The notes below the pieces were generated by a model. The model did no database searches. It was not told the origin of the DNA and was given only the letters and a program-made list of their open reading frames with translations. Position numbers and translations under genes: made by a program. A stretch of DNA of 23,901 bases from Laetiporus sulphureus 93-53 (taxonomy: Eukaryota > Basidiomycota > Agaricomycetes > Polyporales > Laetiporaceae), in NCBI RefSeq assembly GCF_001632365.1, contig NW_024468514.1:77193-101093 (forward strand), written 5' to 3'. This document shows, piece after piece, positions 10,769 to 20,493 of this stretch; the stretch's first letter is position 1; each line of letters begins with the position of its first letter.

Positions 10769-12758
10769 ATGATGTTACGCCTCTTGACTCGTCCCATCCG
10801 CCCCTCCATCCCCTTCGCCCGCAGAATGATGGCCTCCACTCCAGATTTTGTGAGTATATTTTTTTCGACCATTTCCCAACATCCCGGACTCACCAAAGAC
10901 GCAGAACAAGCCCTTGTACGTTCCTTTGGCCGAGATCGACCCTGAAGTACAGAACATCATCGACAAAGAGACATGGAGGCAATACTCTGGGCTTGAATTG
11001 ATTGCCTCTGAGGTCTGCATTCTCATTTGCGTGCGCTGGTCTGCTCTAGTGACGCGGCACGAGCAGAACTTGACAAGCCGCGCTGCGATGGAAGCTAACG
11101 GCTCGATCCTCACCAACAAGTATTCCGAGGGTCTTCCAGCCGCGCGTTACTACGGCGGTAACGAGTGGATCGATGAGCTTGAGGTCCTCTGCCAAAAGCG
11201 CGCACTTCAGGCGTTCCATCTTGATCCCGCGAAGTGGGGTGTCAACGTCCAACCTTACTCTGGCAGCGTGCGTCTATCCCGAACTAACCCCTATAGTAGC
11301 CCTCTAATGACCCTGCGTATGGACTCGCGCCATTAGACTGCAAAGTATGCCCTCGTACAACTTTGCTCCCCCCCAGCATTCAGTGTTGACGTGCGATCTG
11401 CAGCTTTGCCGCTCTAACGGCGCTCCTCCAGCCTCAAGATCGCCTCATGGGGCTCGGATTGCCTGATGGTGGTCACCTGACCCATGGTTATTATGTGCGT
11501 TCAACGTTTGCTTCTATGCCCGGGTGGCGTCATGTCATTGCGATGCGGCCATTCACGTACACGCTCGGAGCTGACGTGATATTCTCCAGACCGCAAAGAA
11601 GAAGATGACCGCGTCTTCGATCTACTTCCAGTCGCTCCCGTACGGGTTGGATCCCGAGACACAGCTGATCGACTACAAGAAGCTCGCAGCGCAGGCCAAG
11701 CTGTACAAGCCCCAGCTCCTGATCTGCGGTGCATCGGCATATCCCCGTGATTGGGAGTACGACAAGCTGCGCTCAATTGCGAACGAGCATGGCGCATTCT
11801 TGATGGCGGACATTGCACACACGAGCGGTCTTGTTGCCGCGGGTGAGCTCGCGGATCCGTTCCAGTACTGTGATGTTGTCACCACGACGACGTGAGTGGC
11901 ACGCGTTGTGGGAAAACAATGACACTCACCGCGCCCCACAGACACAAGACACTTCGTGGGCCTCGTGCCGGCCTGATCTTCTACAAGAAGGATAGCGACA
12001 AAACCAAAGACCTCGAGAAACGTGTCAACGACGCTGTGTTTCCCGCGTGCCAGGGTGGTCCCCACAACCACGTTCGTCTATTTCATCTCCGGATGATTCC
12101 ATTCATATCTGAACACCGCTTGTCCTGCAGACAATCGCTGCGATCGCGACAACGCTTCTGCAGGCATGCCAGCCCACGTGGAAAGCATACGCGAAGCAGG
12201 TCATCGCCAACGCCAAGACGCTCGGTGAGGTGCTCGTCTCCAAAGGGTACAAGCTGCAGACACAGGGCACGGACAACCATCTTGTCCTCTGGGACCTCCG
12301 TCCGCTTGGCCTCACGGGCAGCAAGCTCGAGAAGCTCTGTGATCTCGTTGGCATCACCATTAACAGTATGTACAAATCACATGCTTGTAGGCCGATCAAT
12401 TCTTTATTGCCTTGCAGAAAACGCCGTTTCCGGCGATGCTTCCGCGCAGGTTCCCGGCGGTATCCGTCTTGGAACGTCTGCAGTGACATCGCGCAATATG
12501 CTCGAACCTGATATCAAGATCGTCGCCGAGTTCCTGCATCGCGCCGTGCAACTCGCTCTCCTGCTCCAGAAGGAGGCGGGCAGCAAGCTGCTGAAGGACT
12601 TCGTGCGTGTCGCGAGCACTGAGGAGGAGGGCAAGGAGGGCGCACGCATAGTGCGCGAGCTGCGTAGGGAAGTTCGGGCGTTCGCGCGTAAGTGGCCGGT
12701 CCCTGGCGTGGACGTCTCAAAACTCGTGCGCCCTGCTGGCATCGAGGAGGATGATTGA
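10769..12758 (+). CDS. SHMT: Serine hydroxymethyltransferase, 498 aa, 9 exons
   Basis: This PLP enzyme converts serine and tetrahydrofolate to glycine and 5,10-methylene-THF. Exons: 10769-10849, 10905-11012, 11067-11267, 11337-11344, 11404-11494, 11590-11891, 11942-12071, 12131-12365, 12418-12758. The protein contains the family blocks [87 protein letters not shown] (Schiff-base Lys266), [11 protein letters not shown] and [13 protein letters not shown]. Exon 4 is only 8 nt: it supplies Thr-Ala and two bases of Asn in the invariant SGSTANFAAL, split by introns of 69 and 59 nt. Intron 2 is 54 nt with no in-frame stop, but removing it restores SEN. Residues 1-19 are Arg-rich without acids ([15 protein letters not shown]), like a mitochondrial presequence. 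Met20 and Met21 open a cytosolic-type start (MASTPDFNKPL). One oddity is [12 protein letters not shown], where the family usually has PG. Confidence 0.96.
11337..11344 (+). other. 8-nt micro-exon (exon 4) of SHMT
   Basis: The bases actgcaaa lie between an acceptor (ccattag, ending 11336) and a donor (gtatgc, from 11345). Joined to exon 3 (ending PYSGS) and exon 5 (cttt...) they restore Thr-Ala-Asn-Phe, invariant in SHMT. Skipping this exon would remove 8 nt and shift the frame. Confidence 0.85.
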
Positions 12759-13790
12759 GTGGTTTGCTCCGGACGTGACTTAGGGCGTGCGTTCGTAGTT
12801 TGTTTGACGGTGGGATCTCAGCGCTGTATCTTAGAGGTAAAATAGGCGGGCGTTCAACATTGCCCGGCCGCCCAGGCGTCTCAACATTGCCTAGGTGTAG
12901 TTGTATACTAATGAAGAAGCCTTCCACAGGTGTATTAGCATGAATAGATACCTCTTTATGAACCAGGGACGATATGGAGTGTTTAGGACCGTAGCTGCGG
13001 TGAGTCCAGAACTTCACATGGCGCAGTACTGGGGGCGCAAGTTTTCGAGGTTGTTGAAATTGGGCGCGCAATCGCAAGTCCCTCCGAGTGCAGCTGGTCT
13101 CGGCCGAGATTCAAAGCTGAAGTTCAGCCAGTGTGGTTTTCTTTCGTGACGTTGCTGATTGGTTCTTGAGCGCTCCTACGAATTTATCTATCTACCGGCC
13201 AACGCTGGGCCTAGCAGCCACTGCGGATGGCAGATACGATGGATTAACAGGGTTTGCCGACACACACAGAAACGAAGAGCGAGCTCGACATTTTGTCGGA
13301 AAATGGCTTCATTCGTCAAAGCGATGGCGCTTGCGCTTCGTCTCGCAGGGCGGGAGTATGGTCGTTAAACTAATTGACCTTCTCTGCTAGAAGCGCTGAT
13401 GCCAAATGGCGAGCCGAAGGATTCCCGCAGCCGGCTAACTTTTGGGGACAATGGTCGAAGTGTTCTTTCGACTAGCCTGCTCCAATGCTCCACTTCATCA
13501 CTGCTGCGCAGCAAAATGGAGGGCGCTGCGCTTCCCTGGCGACGAGGTATTGTTTCAGCCTCGGGCAGCTCTTAAAGTCGGTACGGTTTGCTCGGTGTCC
13601 GCACTCCCTCTTGCACAGAACAGCTTTGGAGCCAGGCGCTCTTGTTCTCTTCTTCACCAACCAGGATAGCAACTTGTCTGTATAGACGTCCTCCTGTCCC
13701 TACGCTCTATATCGACATCACTCATCCTCGCATTCGCATTCGCATCCCCTCCCTTGCATTTGTATCACGATATAGCACATCTCATCCAAC
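12759..13790. other. Intergenic, SHMT 3' flank to repeat-protein leader
   Basis: No gene is visible. The SHMT 3' flank has a short direct repeat tcaacattgcc at about 12856 and 12880. Before the next gene, 13690-13790 is pyrimidine-rich with a small cgcatt repeat (about 13731-13744), typical of a fungal 5' leader. An inverted CCAAT (attgg) lies at about 13158. Short overlapping frames of 60-85 codons on both strands have no motif. Confidence 0.5.
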
Positions 13791-14686
13791 ATGACTCGCT
13801 TTGCATCTGCATTTGCTCTTCTCACTCTTGCGGCCGCCCTCCTCTCCCCGGCGAGCGGCGCGCCTTTCGCGCTCAACGTACGCGCAGACTCCAGTAACTG
13901 TACAGGTTGGCATTGCGTTATTGTTGCGCATGCAGTGCTGAGCTCACATACGACCGATTAGCTTCCGCGATCGCTAAGCGCCAGATCGAGAACGAGGCAT
14001 GGTCCTCTGTCGCCTCTTCGCTCGCCTTTGCGACTTCCACCGCGAGTGCCGCCGGTAGCACCGCTACAGGCTTCAACACGACCGGTACTGGCTCGGATGG
14101 CAACTGCACTGGCTCAGCTGGCGGCACGAACAGCACCACCGGCTCGGATGGCGGTACGGCAAACGGGACCCTCCCGGGATCGGATGGCGGTATGGCGAAC
14201 AGCACCAGCAGCTTCTCTCCAGCCGCCACCGGTAACTCGACGACGGGTACGGGCAGCTCGAACAGCAGCGTCGCGACGGTCACCGTCACCGTCACTGCCT
14301 CAGGCGCGTGTGGCACCGGCGACTCGTCCGGGAGCTCTACCGCGTCGGGTTTGGTGAGCGGCGTGTCGTCCGCTGCCGCTACTGCCACCGCGACCGACGC
14401 AACTGGAGATACTTCTGCCACTGCTACTGCGACCGACGCCGGTGATACCTCTGCTACGGCCACCGCGACCGATGCAGCTGGAGATACCTCTGCCACTGCA
14501 ACCGCGACCGATGCAGCTGGGGATCCTTCCGCCACTGCCACTGCGACCGATGCCGCTGGCGACTCGTCCGCTACCGGTACCGCCGACTCTTCCGCGACTG
14601 CGACAGGCTCCATTGCTGCCGCAACCTCCGATGCAGCGGCAACTGCGATCAGTTCCGCCGACGGTTCTGCATCCACAGCCGTCTAA
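13791..14686 (+). CDS. Secreted Ser/Thr/Ala-rich repeat protein, 279 aa, 2 exons
   Basis: Exons 13791-13905 and 13962-14686 join across a 56-nt intron (donor gttggc, acceptor gattag). The N-terminus has Arg3, a hydrophobic run (ASAFALLTLAAALLSPASG) and an Ala-X-Ala-like cut near residue 24, a clear signal peptide. Residues 44-45 are Lys-Arg, a possible Kex2 processing site, so mature protein may begin at Gln46. After that the chain is almost only Ser, Thr, Ala, Gly and Asp: first Gly/Ser/Asn-rich with several N-X-S/T sites and three SDGG blocks, then a TVTVTVTASG strand, then five copies of a 13-residue unit (residues 179-242). The composition fits a heavily O-mannosylated cell-wall or secreted protein. 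There is no C-terminal hydrophobic tail, so a GPI anchor is unlikely. A long open frame on the opposite strand is a by-product of the GCN/ACN-rich codons. The precise role is unknown. Confidence 0.8.
14381..14572 (+). repeat. Five tandem 36-39 bp coding repeats
   Basis: Consensus peptide TATATDAAGDTSA is repeated five times (13, 12, 13, 13, 13 residues), with the second copy lacking one Ala and variation at one or two sites (DAT/DAG/DAA; DTSA/DPSA/DSSA). The copies differ mainly at wobble positions, so the unit has diverged at DNA level while the peptide is nearly unchanged. Confidence 0.9.
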
Positions 14687-15779
14687 GCTGTGACTACGTG
14701 CGATAGAATCCATGATGAGCGTTGGTCCTTTGGCCCTTCCGTCGCGGCAGAGGTTGCCAGCGCGTCGCGCTCGCCGCGACGATCTGGTGATGTGCGTACG
14801 CGTCTTTGGTCGTTTGCTTAAGCGATACCGACGTGTTATGCTTATAGCTGTAGACATCGCAAGGAAGATAGTATTGCAGCAGGGACTGCTTCAAGTGACG
14901 TTGTGTAGTGCAGTGCATGTATATACAACACGCGTACGAATAATTTAGATTGGGCGAAGTTGCTCACGGTATTCTCGGTTGCGCACGTCCCCCGCGATTT
15001 AATTCTTGAAGTCCGTTCAGCTATACACTAAGCTGATCATTACATATGATGAACGTCTCCTACTGGAAACGATGGTAACGTGTCACATCGCGGCCGCCAC
15101 GGTGAGTCGCGGTTGTGACAATACGTGCTGACTTGAGCGCCTCTTCAATCATAGTGCGCTTCCTGCTCGACGAAATTGAAAGGTACTCGACCGGCACCTT
15201 GCGGCGTATGCAGCGACGATACAGGCTTGTTTTTGAGTATTCTTGGCTCTGTCCAGCGTTGTCGTTGTTGAACACACGCGAAGTCAACAGCAGAACTTTG
15301 CATCCGGCGCGCTTGTGTTGAGCAAAGTCTTAAAGCTTGAAGGCTTCACTCGGATAATACTCACCGCGGCCCCCGAACTTAGGAGTGCAAGTCGATGTGA
15401 GACTGGTGCTTAGTATGCTACGAGGGCAACTGCTCGCTGTCGCCACATCGCTCGCCACGTTGATACATGAGGTGAGTATTCAGCTTCCCATCACTGTCTG
15501 GGAACTTGTAGCTAAGCTTGAAAGACACAGGCTTCAAAGGACGAGAGGGATAACCACCTCCATTCCGCTACATATATGCACAGCAAACCGGGCTTAATCG
15601 CTCAAGTGACTGCTGCTTTCGAATAAACAAGGAGCACCTGCTGAACAACTCCATACGCCGTCGCGATGACCGCGCATGATCGTCCAAGTAGCAGCATATA
15701 AGTCTTTCTCGATATCCTTGACACCTTCACTTCTCGAATTCTCTCCATATCTCTGAAATCAACGCCACTCCATCCCACC
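14687..15779. other. Intergenic, between repeat protein and chitinase
   Basis: No gene can be supported. The open frames are under 80 codons except those reading back through the chitinase leader. The last 80 bases carry the chitinase TATA-like box and a pyrimidine-rich leader (CTTCACTTCTCGAATTCTCTCC). Confidence 0.5.
15697..15702 (+). promoter_or_regulatory. TATA-like box of chitinase gene
   Basis: TATAAG at this position is 78 bases before the chitinase ATG, followed by a CT-rich leader. Spacing fits a transcription start about 30 bases downstream and a short 5'UTR. Inferred from sequence only. Confidence 0.45.
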
Positions 15780-17422
15780 ATGCCATGCTCATTATCTTTC
15801 TCGTTCCTTACCCTTCTCCCTCTGGCTTTTGCATGGGCTGTGCCCTTCTCTTCTCTGCTCGATACTGGCACGCAATCGATCTTGGCCGCAAGGTCGAGCG
15901 GTAATGCCACAGTCAGCTATTCTGACATCCCGAGCGGCCAGGACTACGTTGCGATGAGCTGGTTCGCCGGGTGGGACGCGGACGGCAACGATCCCCATTT
16001 CTCGGTGACGAACATTAGCTGGGAAAAATATAACGTGGTGTCGTACGCCATGGCGTGAGTAGCCTGTCCATGCGTTTTAAACGCCCCGCTCACTGGTTCT
16101 CGCGTTTTGTAGTGCCACAACGGCGAACGGGACGTTCGAGCTCGACGAAAGCGACCAGGCGCTTCTGCACCAGTTTGTCGAGGAGGCGCACAAAAATGTG
16201 AGCCATATTGTCCCTGCTTGAGACGGGGCGCCACTGCTGATCACGTATAATATATTGCAGAACGTCATGGCCCTGCTCGCGCTCGGTGGCTGGGACGGAT
16301 CGAGATACTTCTCTTCCTCCGTCGCTACACCCGAGGCTCGCAGCACGTTCGCACAGGCGATCTACGACACTGTAAAGGCGTACGATCTCGACGGCATCGA
16401 CTTCGAGTACGTCACCCATATTTTGCTACTCGCCGTGGTATTGAGTGCTCATCTTGCGCAGCTGGGAGTACCCGAACAACAACGTCACCTCAGTGGGGTG
16501 CAACGTCGTCTCCCCATCCGACACCGCCAACTTCCTCTCCCTCCTCCAATACCTCAGCGCCAACGCCTCCTCGCACGGCGTCCCGGACCTCATCCTGACC
16601 GCCGCGGTCGGGCTGCAGCCATGGCTCGGCGCGGACGGCACGCCGCTCACGGATGTCTCGGCGTTCGCGGAGGTGCTGAGCTTCGTTGAGATGATGGCGT
16701 ACGACGTGTGGGGCAGCTGGTCGGCGCACGTGGGCCCGAACAGCCCGCTGTACGACGCGTGCGCGGAGGCGGCGTACCAGAAGGGCTCGGCGCAGGGCGC
16801 CGTGGATGCGTGGACGCAGGCGGGGTTCCCTGTGGGCCATATCGTGCTGGGCGTCCCTGGGTATGGGCGCAGCTTCGTCGTCGACAGATCGGAGGCGCTC
16901 GAGGCCGAGGGATTCGCGCTTGAGCTGAGGGCATACCCGACGTTCAGCGGCGTGCCTAGTGGCGATAGCTGGGACTCGGACGACAGTCCGGATGCGTGTG
17001 GGGTGGTGAGCGGGTATAGTGGGGTGTATGATTTCTGGGGGTTGGTGGAGGCTGGGTTCCTTGATGAGGACGGGTCTGTTGCGGGGGGTATTTGGTATCG
17101 GTATGATAATTGCAGTCAGACGGTGAGTGTTGGTTTGTGTGTGGCGTCTGGATGAGGGAGCTGAGGAGTGTTGGACGTAGCCTTATGTGTGGTATAACGG
17201 CACGCAGGTCATGGTGTCATATGACAACGCGGAATCGTTCAGTACGTGTCTCTATCGTTGTTGCTGGCCTGCGTTGTGGTTTGCTGATAATTGCGTGCAG
17301 GGGCGAAGGGTAACTTTATCAAGGATAAAGGCTTGCTGGGTTTCGCGATATGGCAGGCGGGTAGCGACTATAACAATATCCTGGTCGACTCCATTCTGGA
17401 AACTGCGATAAGCAGCTCTTGA
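15780..17422 (+). CDS. Secreted GH18 chitinase, 449 aa, 6 exons
   Basis: Exons: 15780-16054, 16113-16197, 16261-16406, 16462-17122, 17181-17241, 17301-17422; introns 55-63 nt. The joined protein is a family 18 glycoside hydrolase, which cleaves beta-1,4 GlcNAc links of chitin with a substrate-assisted mechanism. Residues 1-20 form a signal peptide (SLSFSFLTLLPLAFAWA). Landmarks in order are AMSWFAGW (strand 1), LLALGGWDG (the SxGG-like motif), catalytic DGIDFDWEYP with proton donor Glu171, MMAYDVWGSW (MxYD), GVPGYGRSF, and GFAIWQAGSD near the end. The third Asp of DxxDxDxE (Asp169) is split by intron 3, so reading through without splicing falsely gives Glu. No chitin-binding module, Ser/Thr linker or GPI tail is present. 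N-X-S/T sites are frequent. A role in own-wall remodelling or in degrading foreign chitin both fit; the sequence does not decide. The next gene on the right is convergent, with 142 bp between stop codons. Confidence 0.95.
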
Positions 17423-17564
17423 TACCCGGGAAGCTTTTCCACTTCACTTGTAGCACAGAAAGAAATATCCTCCTCTCGCTCTATGCATAGTCATTATGGT
17501 GAATGCAGTCTGTACGTACTATGGCGGGTAACTTGTCACATGGGTATCTAGTACGCTATAGCCT

Positions 17565-18426
17565 CTACAGCTCCTTCATCAGCCTGATCATGTCCTTGTT
17601 CCTGAAGAGCTCCCCGTCCGGCCAGCGGCCCTTGGCGAGCTCGACGGAGAAGCGGCCGAGGTCCTCGATGGGAGAATATGCCGAAGGCGCCAGAAGATCA
17701 TATATCGGCGTCACCGTGCAGTCCACGACGTTAGCGGTGGCGCTACGCTGGTTCTTGCGGTCTTCCGGGTACTTTGCCGAGGGGAAGAAGTACCCGGGGC
17801 GGTAGACGTACGCCTTCATGTTTGGAGAGGCTTTGCAGAACTCGACGAGGTCCTTTTCCGTTCGGCCCTGCGATGCGTCGCAATGGTGAGTCTTGCTAAG
17901 AAATGTGAGCTGACGTGTGGGCGGTGCGCACCTTGACCCGCGCCCACATCATCCACGACTTTTCCGTCTGGTCAGCCAGCCCCCCGCTGATGAACACGAA
18001 CCTAAACGGCTTGCCCTCCTCCCTCCCCTCGCCCACACCCGCCTCCTTAAGCGCGCGCACGGCGCTCATCGTAAACGTATGCGTCATCCGCGTGTAATCC
18101 TCTTCATTCATGCCTATCGCGCTCCTGCCAAGCGCCCAGATGCACGCATCATTCTCTGCGAGCTGGCGCGCGACCTCGGGCGGGTACTTGGTGAAGTCGT
18201 CGTGCTGGATCAGGGTCGTCTTGGAGGAGGCGTCGGAGGGGAGGACGGCCCATGGAGGGATGGGCCTCCGGGACAAGAGGGTGATGCGCGTGATGGATGG
18301 GTCTGCTAGCGCAGCGCGATATATGGCGAGACCCGCTGCAGGTGGGATTGATCAGAATGCGATGCTGCTATTCGGATATGCAGGATGCCCACCGACGCCT
18401 GTAACTCCGGTCAGAAGCAACCGCAT
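17565..18426 (-). CDS. NAD(P)-binding Rossmann (atypical SDR) protein, 246 aa, 3 exons
   Basis: On the minus strand the exons are 18426-18393, 18335-17932 and 17867-17565, with introns of 57 and 64 nt. The 34-nt first exon was found by requiring the nucleotide-binding motif: MRLLLTGVTGVAG gives TGxxGxxG (Gly7, Gly10, Gly13). Then follow ADPSITRITLLSRRP, ENDACIWALGRSAIGM, FRFVFISGGLADQ with Ser128, MMWARVKGRTEKDL and VYRPGYFFPS, the layout of atypical or extended short-chain dehydrogenase/epimerase-like proteins such as TIP30/Fmp52. The canonical YxxxK is replaced by WxxxK (Trp142, Lys146), so ordinary SDR catalysis is doubtful. It may bind NAD(P)H without oxidoreductase activity. There is no signal peptide. 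It converges with the chitinase and diverges from the orphan gene at 19255. The substrate is unknown. Confidence 0.88.
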
Positions 18427-19254
18427 TGTCCTAATAGTGAATTATTGTGAAAGTTGGATAAGGAGCCTCTTTATTGCTGTCAGAGGACACAATGGATAGG
18501 CACGAAGCTTCACGATGGTGTTTTATATGCTGCTTATTGAATTGCACGCATGTTCGGCATCAGGATAGGACATACGGGAGACATACGCGTCTCTCTGGCA
18601 CGCGCGGCGTAAGGCCGACCGATCTCCATTCAAACACCCGCCATGTCGCCCAGGGATGGCGGGAGGACGCGTCGCGTCGCGGCACGGTCACGTGCGTCTG
18701 GGAAGCGTGTCCGTCTCAAGCGCCCACTGCCGAGGGTGTGCGCCTCGACCGCATCTTCAACCGCGCTGGCGAGATAATGCGTTGCAGACAAACACAATTG
18801 CCACTGCATGCAACTGAAGCGTTTCAGGCGCAATGGAGCCAACACACAAGCTAGCGAAGAATTGTCCGTGATCCTTTCGGGCAGGCGCCGGCGAGGCAAA
18901 CAATTGGCGCAAACAAAAGGCCTAACAATTGTGCTAACACGAAGTGGGAAGACACCGAAGGCTGGACAATTAACCCTGCCATGCTCTCCCCGTCATTCCG
19001 CAACATTGTCTCCCGAGTACCTAACGTGGAGGCATCGCGCGATGCATCTCAGATATCCCAACAATGAGCGGCGGGGACGCTAACAAAAGATTCGTTTCCG
19101 GCTAGGCAACCAGAAGCAAGGCGCGATGCGCAGACCTGCGGTATGTGTGGTGCGACCAGCGTATAAATGGTGGGTTGTTAGGAGCTGTGCCGCACATCAA
19201 CTGCTCCCCTGACCATCCTTCCTCGGCATCCCAACTTCCGATCAACGATCGTTC
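18427..19254. other. Divergent intergenic region with repeated CAATTG motifs
   Basis: This 828-bp region lies between two genes transcribed outward. No gene is visible in it. It carries a cluster of ACAATT(G) or its complement at about 18794, 18859, 18900, 18925 and 18966, and a TATAAA at 19162-19167 facing the plus-strand gene. It probably acts as promoter for one or both neighbours. Confidence 0.55.
19162..19167 (+). promoter_or_regulatory. TATA box of orphan gene at 19255
   Basis: TATAAA lies 93 bases before ATG 19255, with a leader of pyrimidine-rich stretches between them. This spacing is normal for a fungal promoter with a roughly 60-base 5'UTR. Confidence 0.55.
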
Positions 19255-20144
19255 ATGATGCAGTCCATGCTCTCTCCTCTCTCACAGCCCACCCTGAGCG
19301 CCCGCGCTGCTGAGAAAGCCCGCGCCGCAGACGTCGGAATCCGAACTCGAATAGTGCACGACGCCCCGGAATACACTCGAGGTGCGTTTCATCGTGACCG
19401 TTAAGGCCGTGCGGGGCTGATTCGCCTGACAGAACCAGCTGCGTTCCAGCCAACGAGCAGCCACCGTCTGTCGCTTCCGCAGCTCGATCTGCGTCCAAAT
19501 GAGATCCGTGAGGCATGGAACGCCCAGCAGATGGCGAGCATGACACAGCCTGTCAGCAAGCCGCAGGTCCGCGGCCGCCCTTCTCCCGCGGATCTGCAGC
19601 ACGGGAACATGTATGTGAACTGGGTTCGGAAGGGCATCATTGCGCGTACGTCACCGTCCTCTGAGCTTCGTCGGCAGTGGGAAGCTGAGAAGACGATCTT
19701 CGATGCAGGCATCCCGCATATGCAGGAGAAGGAAGTGCCGTCAGAGCAAGAGGAGGAGTATCGGCAGACATTTGACGTGCTCTGGGGTTATGTGTTCGAG
19801 ATGGACCCTCTTCTGCAGGTCTACGCGTGCTGGATGGCCGAGGAGACTATCCGCCAGCTGATCACCATCGTCAGTCCGTTTCATTTGCACGCTGAAGGCA
19901 TTAGTTGACCCCGCACTTTCAGACCACGGTGGTGAAGCAGCAGAAAGCATACTTCTCGTCGCACAGCCCGCGCCGTATAATGGACCTGCCGAGCGTGGGC
20001 ATGTTCCTTCATGTGGTGCAAAAGATACGCGAGGCCATCGCCGAGAAGCAAAAGGCCCTCGTGCGCCAGCTCGACCCAGCGGCGCTGAAGAGCGGGCACG
20101 TCCTCCACCTGCGCAGCCCGAGCGCGGGAACGACCGTCAACTAG
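19255..20144 (+). CDS. Uncharacterised 261-aa protein, 3 exons
   Basis: Exons 19255-19381, 19433-19869 and 19923-20144; introns of 51 and 53 nt with consensus borders (gtgcgt...gacag; gtcagt...ttcag). The joined frame starts MMQSMLSPLSQPTLSARAA and continues through DAPEYTREPAAFQPTSSHRL, LPQLDLRPNEIREAWNAQQM and a basic tract with PQVRGRPSPAD. A helical middle follows (NMYVNWVRKGIIAR, KTIFDAGIPHMQEKEVPS, YVFEMDPLLQVYACWMAEET). The third exon starts TTVVKQQKAYFSSHSPRRI and ends RSPSAGTTVN. No signal peptide, membrane span or catalytic motif is visible, and I do not recognise a family. A second ATG follows the first immediately. Three exons with clean splicing, and a TATA box upstream, make it a genuine gene. 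Its function is unknown and may be basidiomycete-specific. Confidence 0.82.
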
Positions 20145-20493
20145 ACTCTTCTTCGCTCGTCTTCATCGGCTGCTGGACAGGCCGGTGTCTGGTGACGACC
20201 GGCAGCACACGTATCTGGAGGCCATGCTGCGGAGGGTCCGCCAAAAATATAACTTATGCAAGCGTCGCATGTATTCATTCTGTACGTGGGATAGGATTAG
20301 GATGTAACTTCCTGTTGGGCAACTTTGTATCACGCGGATTCACGAATACACGCCATTGTATGACCACTCACCCTCGCTGATGCATCAAAACAGCGCATGG
20401 ATTGGCATTATGACAGTACAATAAGCTTACGATCAGCCTAAGATGATTACAACTACGGGGCGATCCAGACGGGAACGCTTCCGTCTTCGCGGA
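20145..20493. other. Convergent 3' flanks, no gene seen
   Basis: It lies between the stop of the 261-aa protein and the stop of the minus-strand membrane protein. The small open frame at 20192-20380 shows no motif. It is probably 3'UTR and terminator sequence for both genes. Confidence 0.5.

Noticed and set aside
10694..10771. SHMT starting at ATG 10694
   Set aside because: It is in frame, but the extra 25 residues do not look like a targeting peptide or family sequence. The MM start at 10769 gives a proper leader. Not excluded without transcript data.
11013..11066. Retained 54-nt intron in SHMT (no stop, multiple of 3)
   Set aside because: It would insert 18 residues between SE and N of the invariant SEN motif and has consensus borders.
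13918..14676. Long 252-codon open frame on the minus strand across the repeat protein
   Set aside because: It arises from GCN/ACN/TCN-rich codons of the true gene. The plus strand has a signal peptide, an intron and repeats that explain it.
16399..16412. Glu replacing the catalytic-motif Asp in the chitinase (DFEY in unspliced frame)
   Set aside because: The donor gtacgt lies inside the codon. Splicing to the acceptor at 16461 restores Asp-Trp-Glu.
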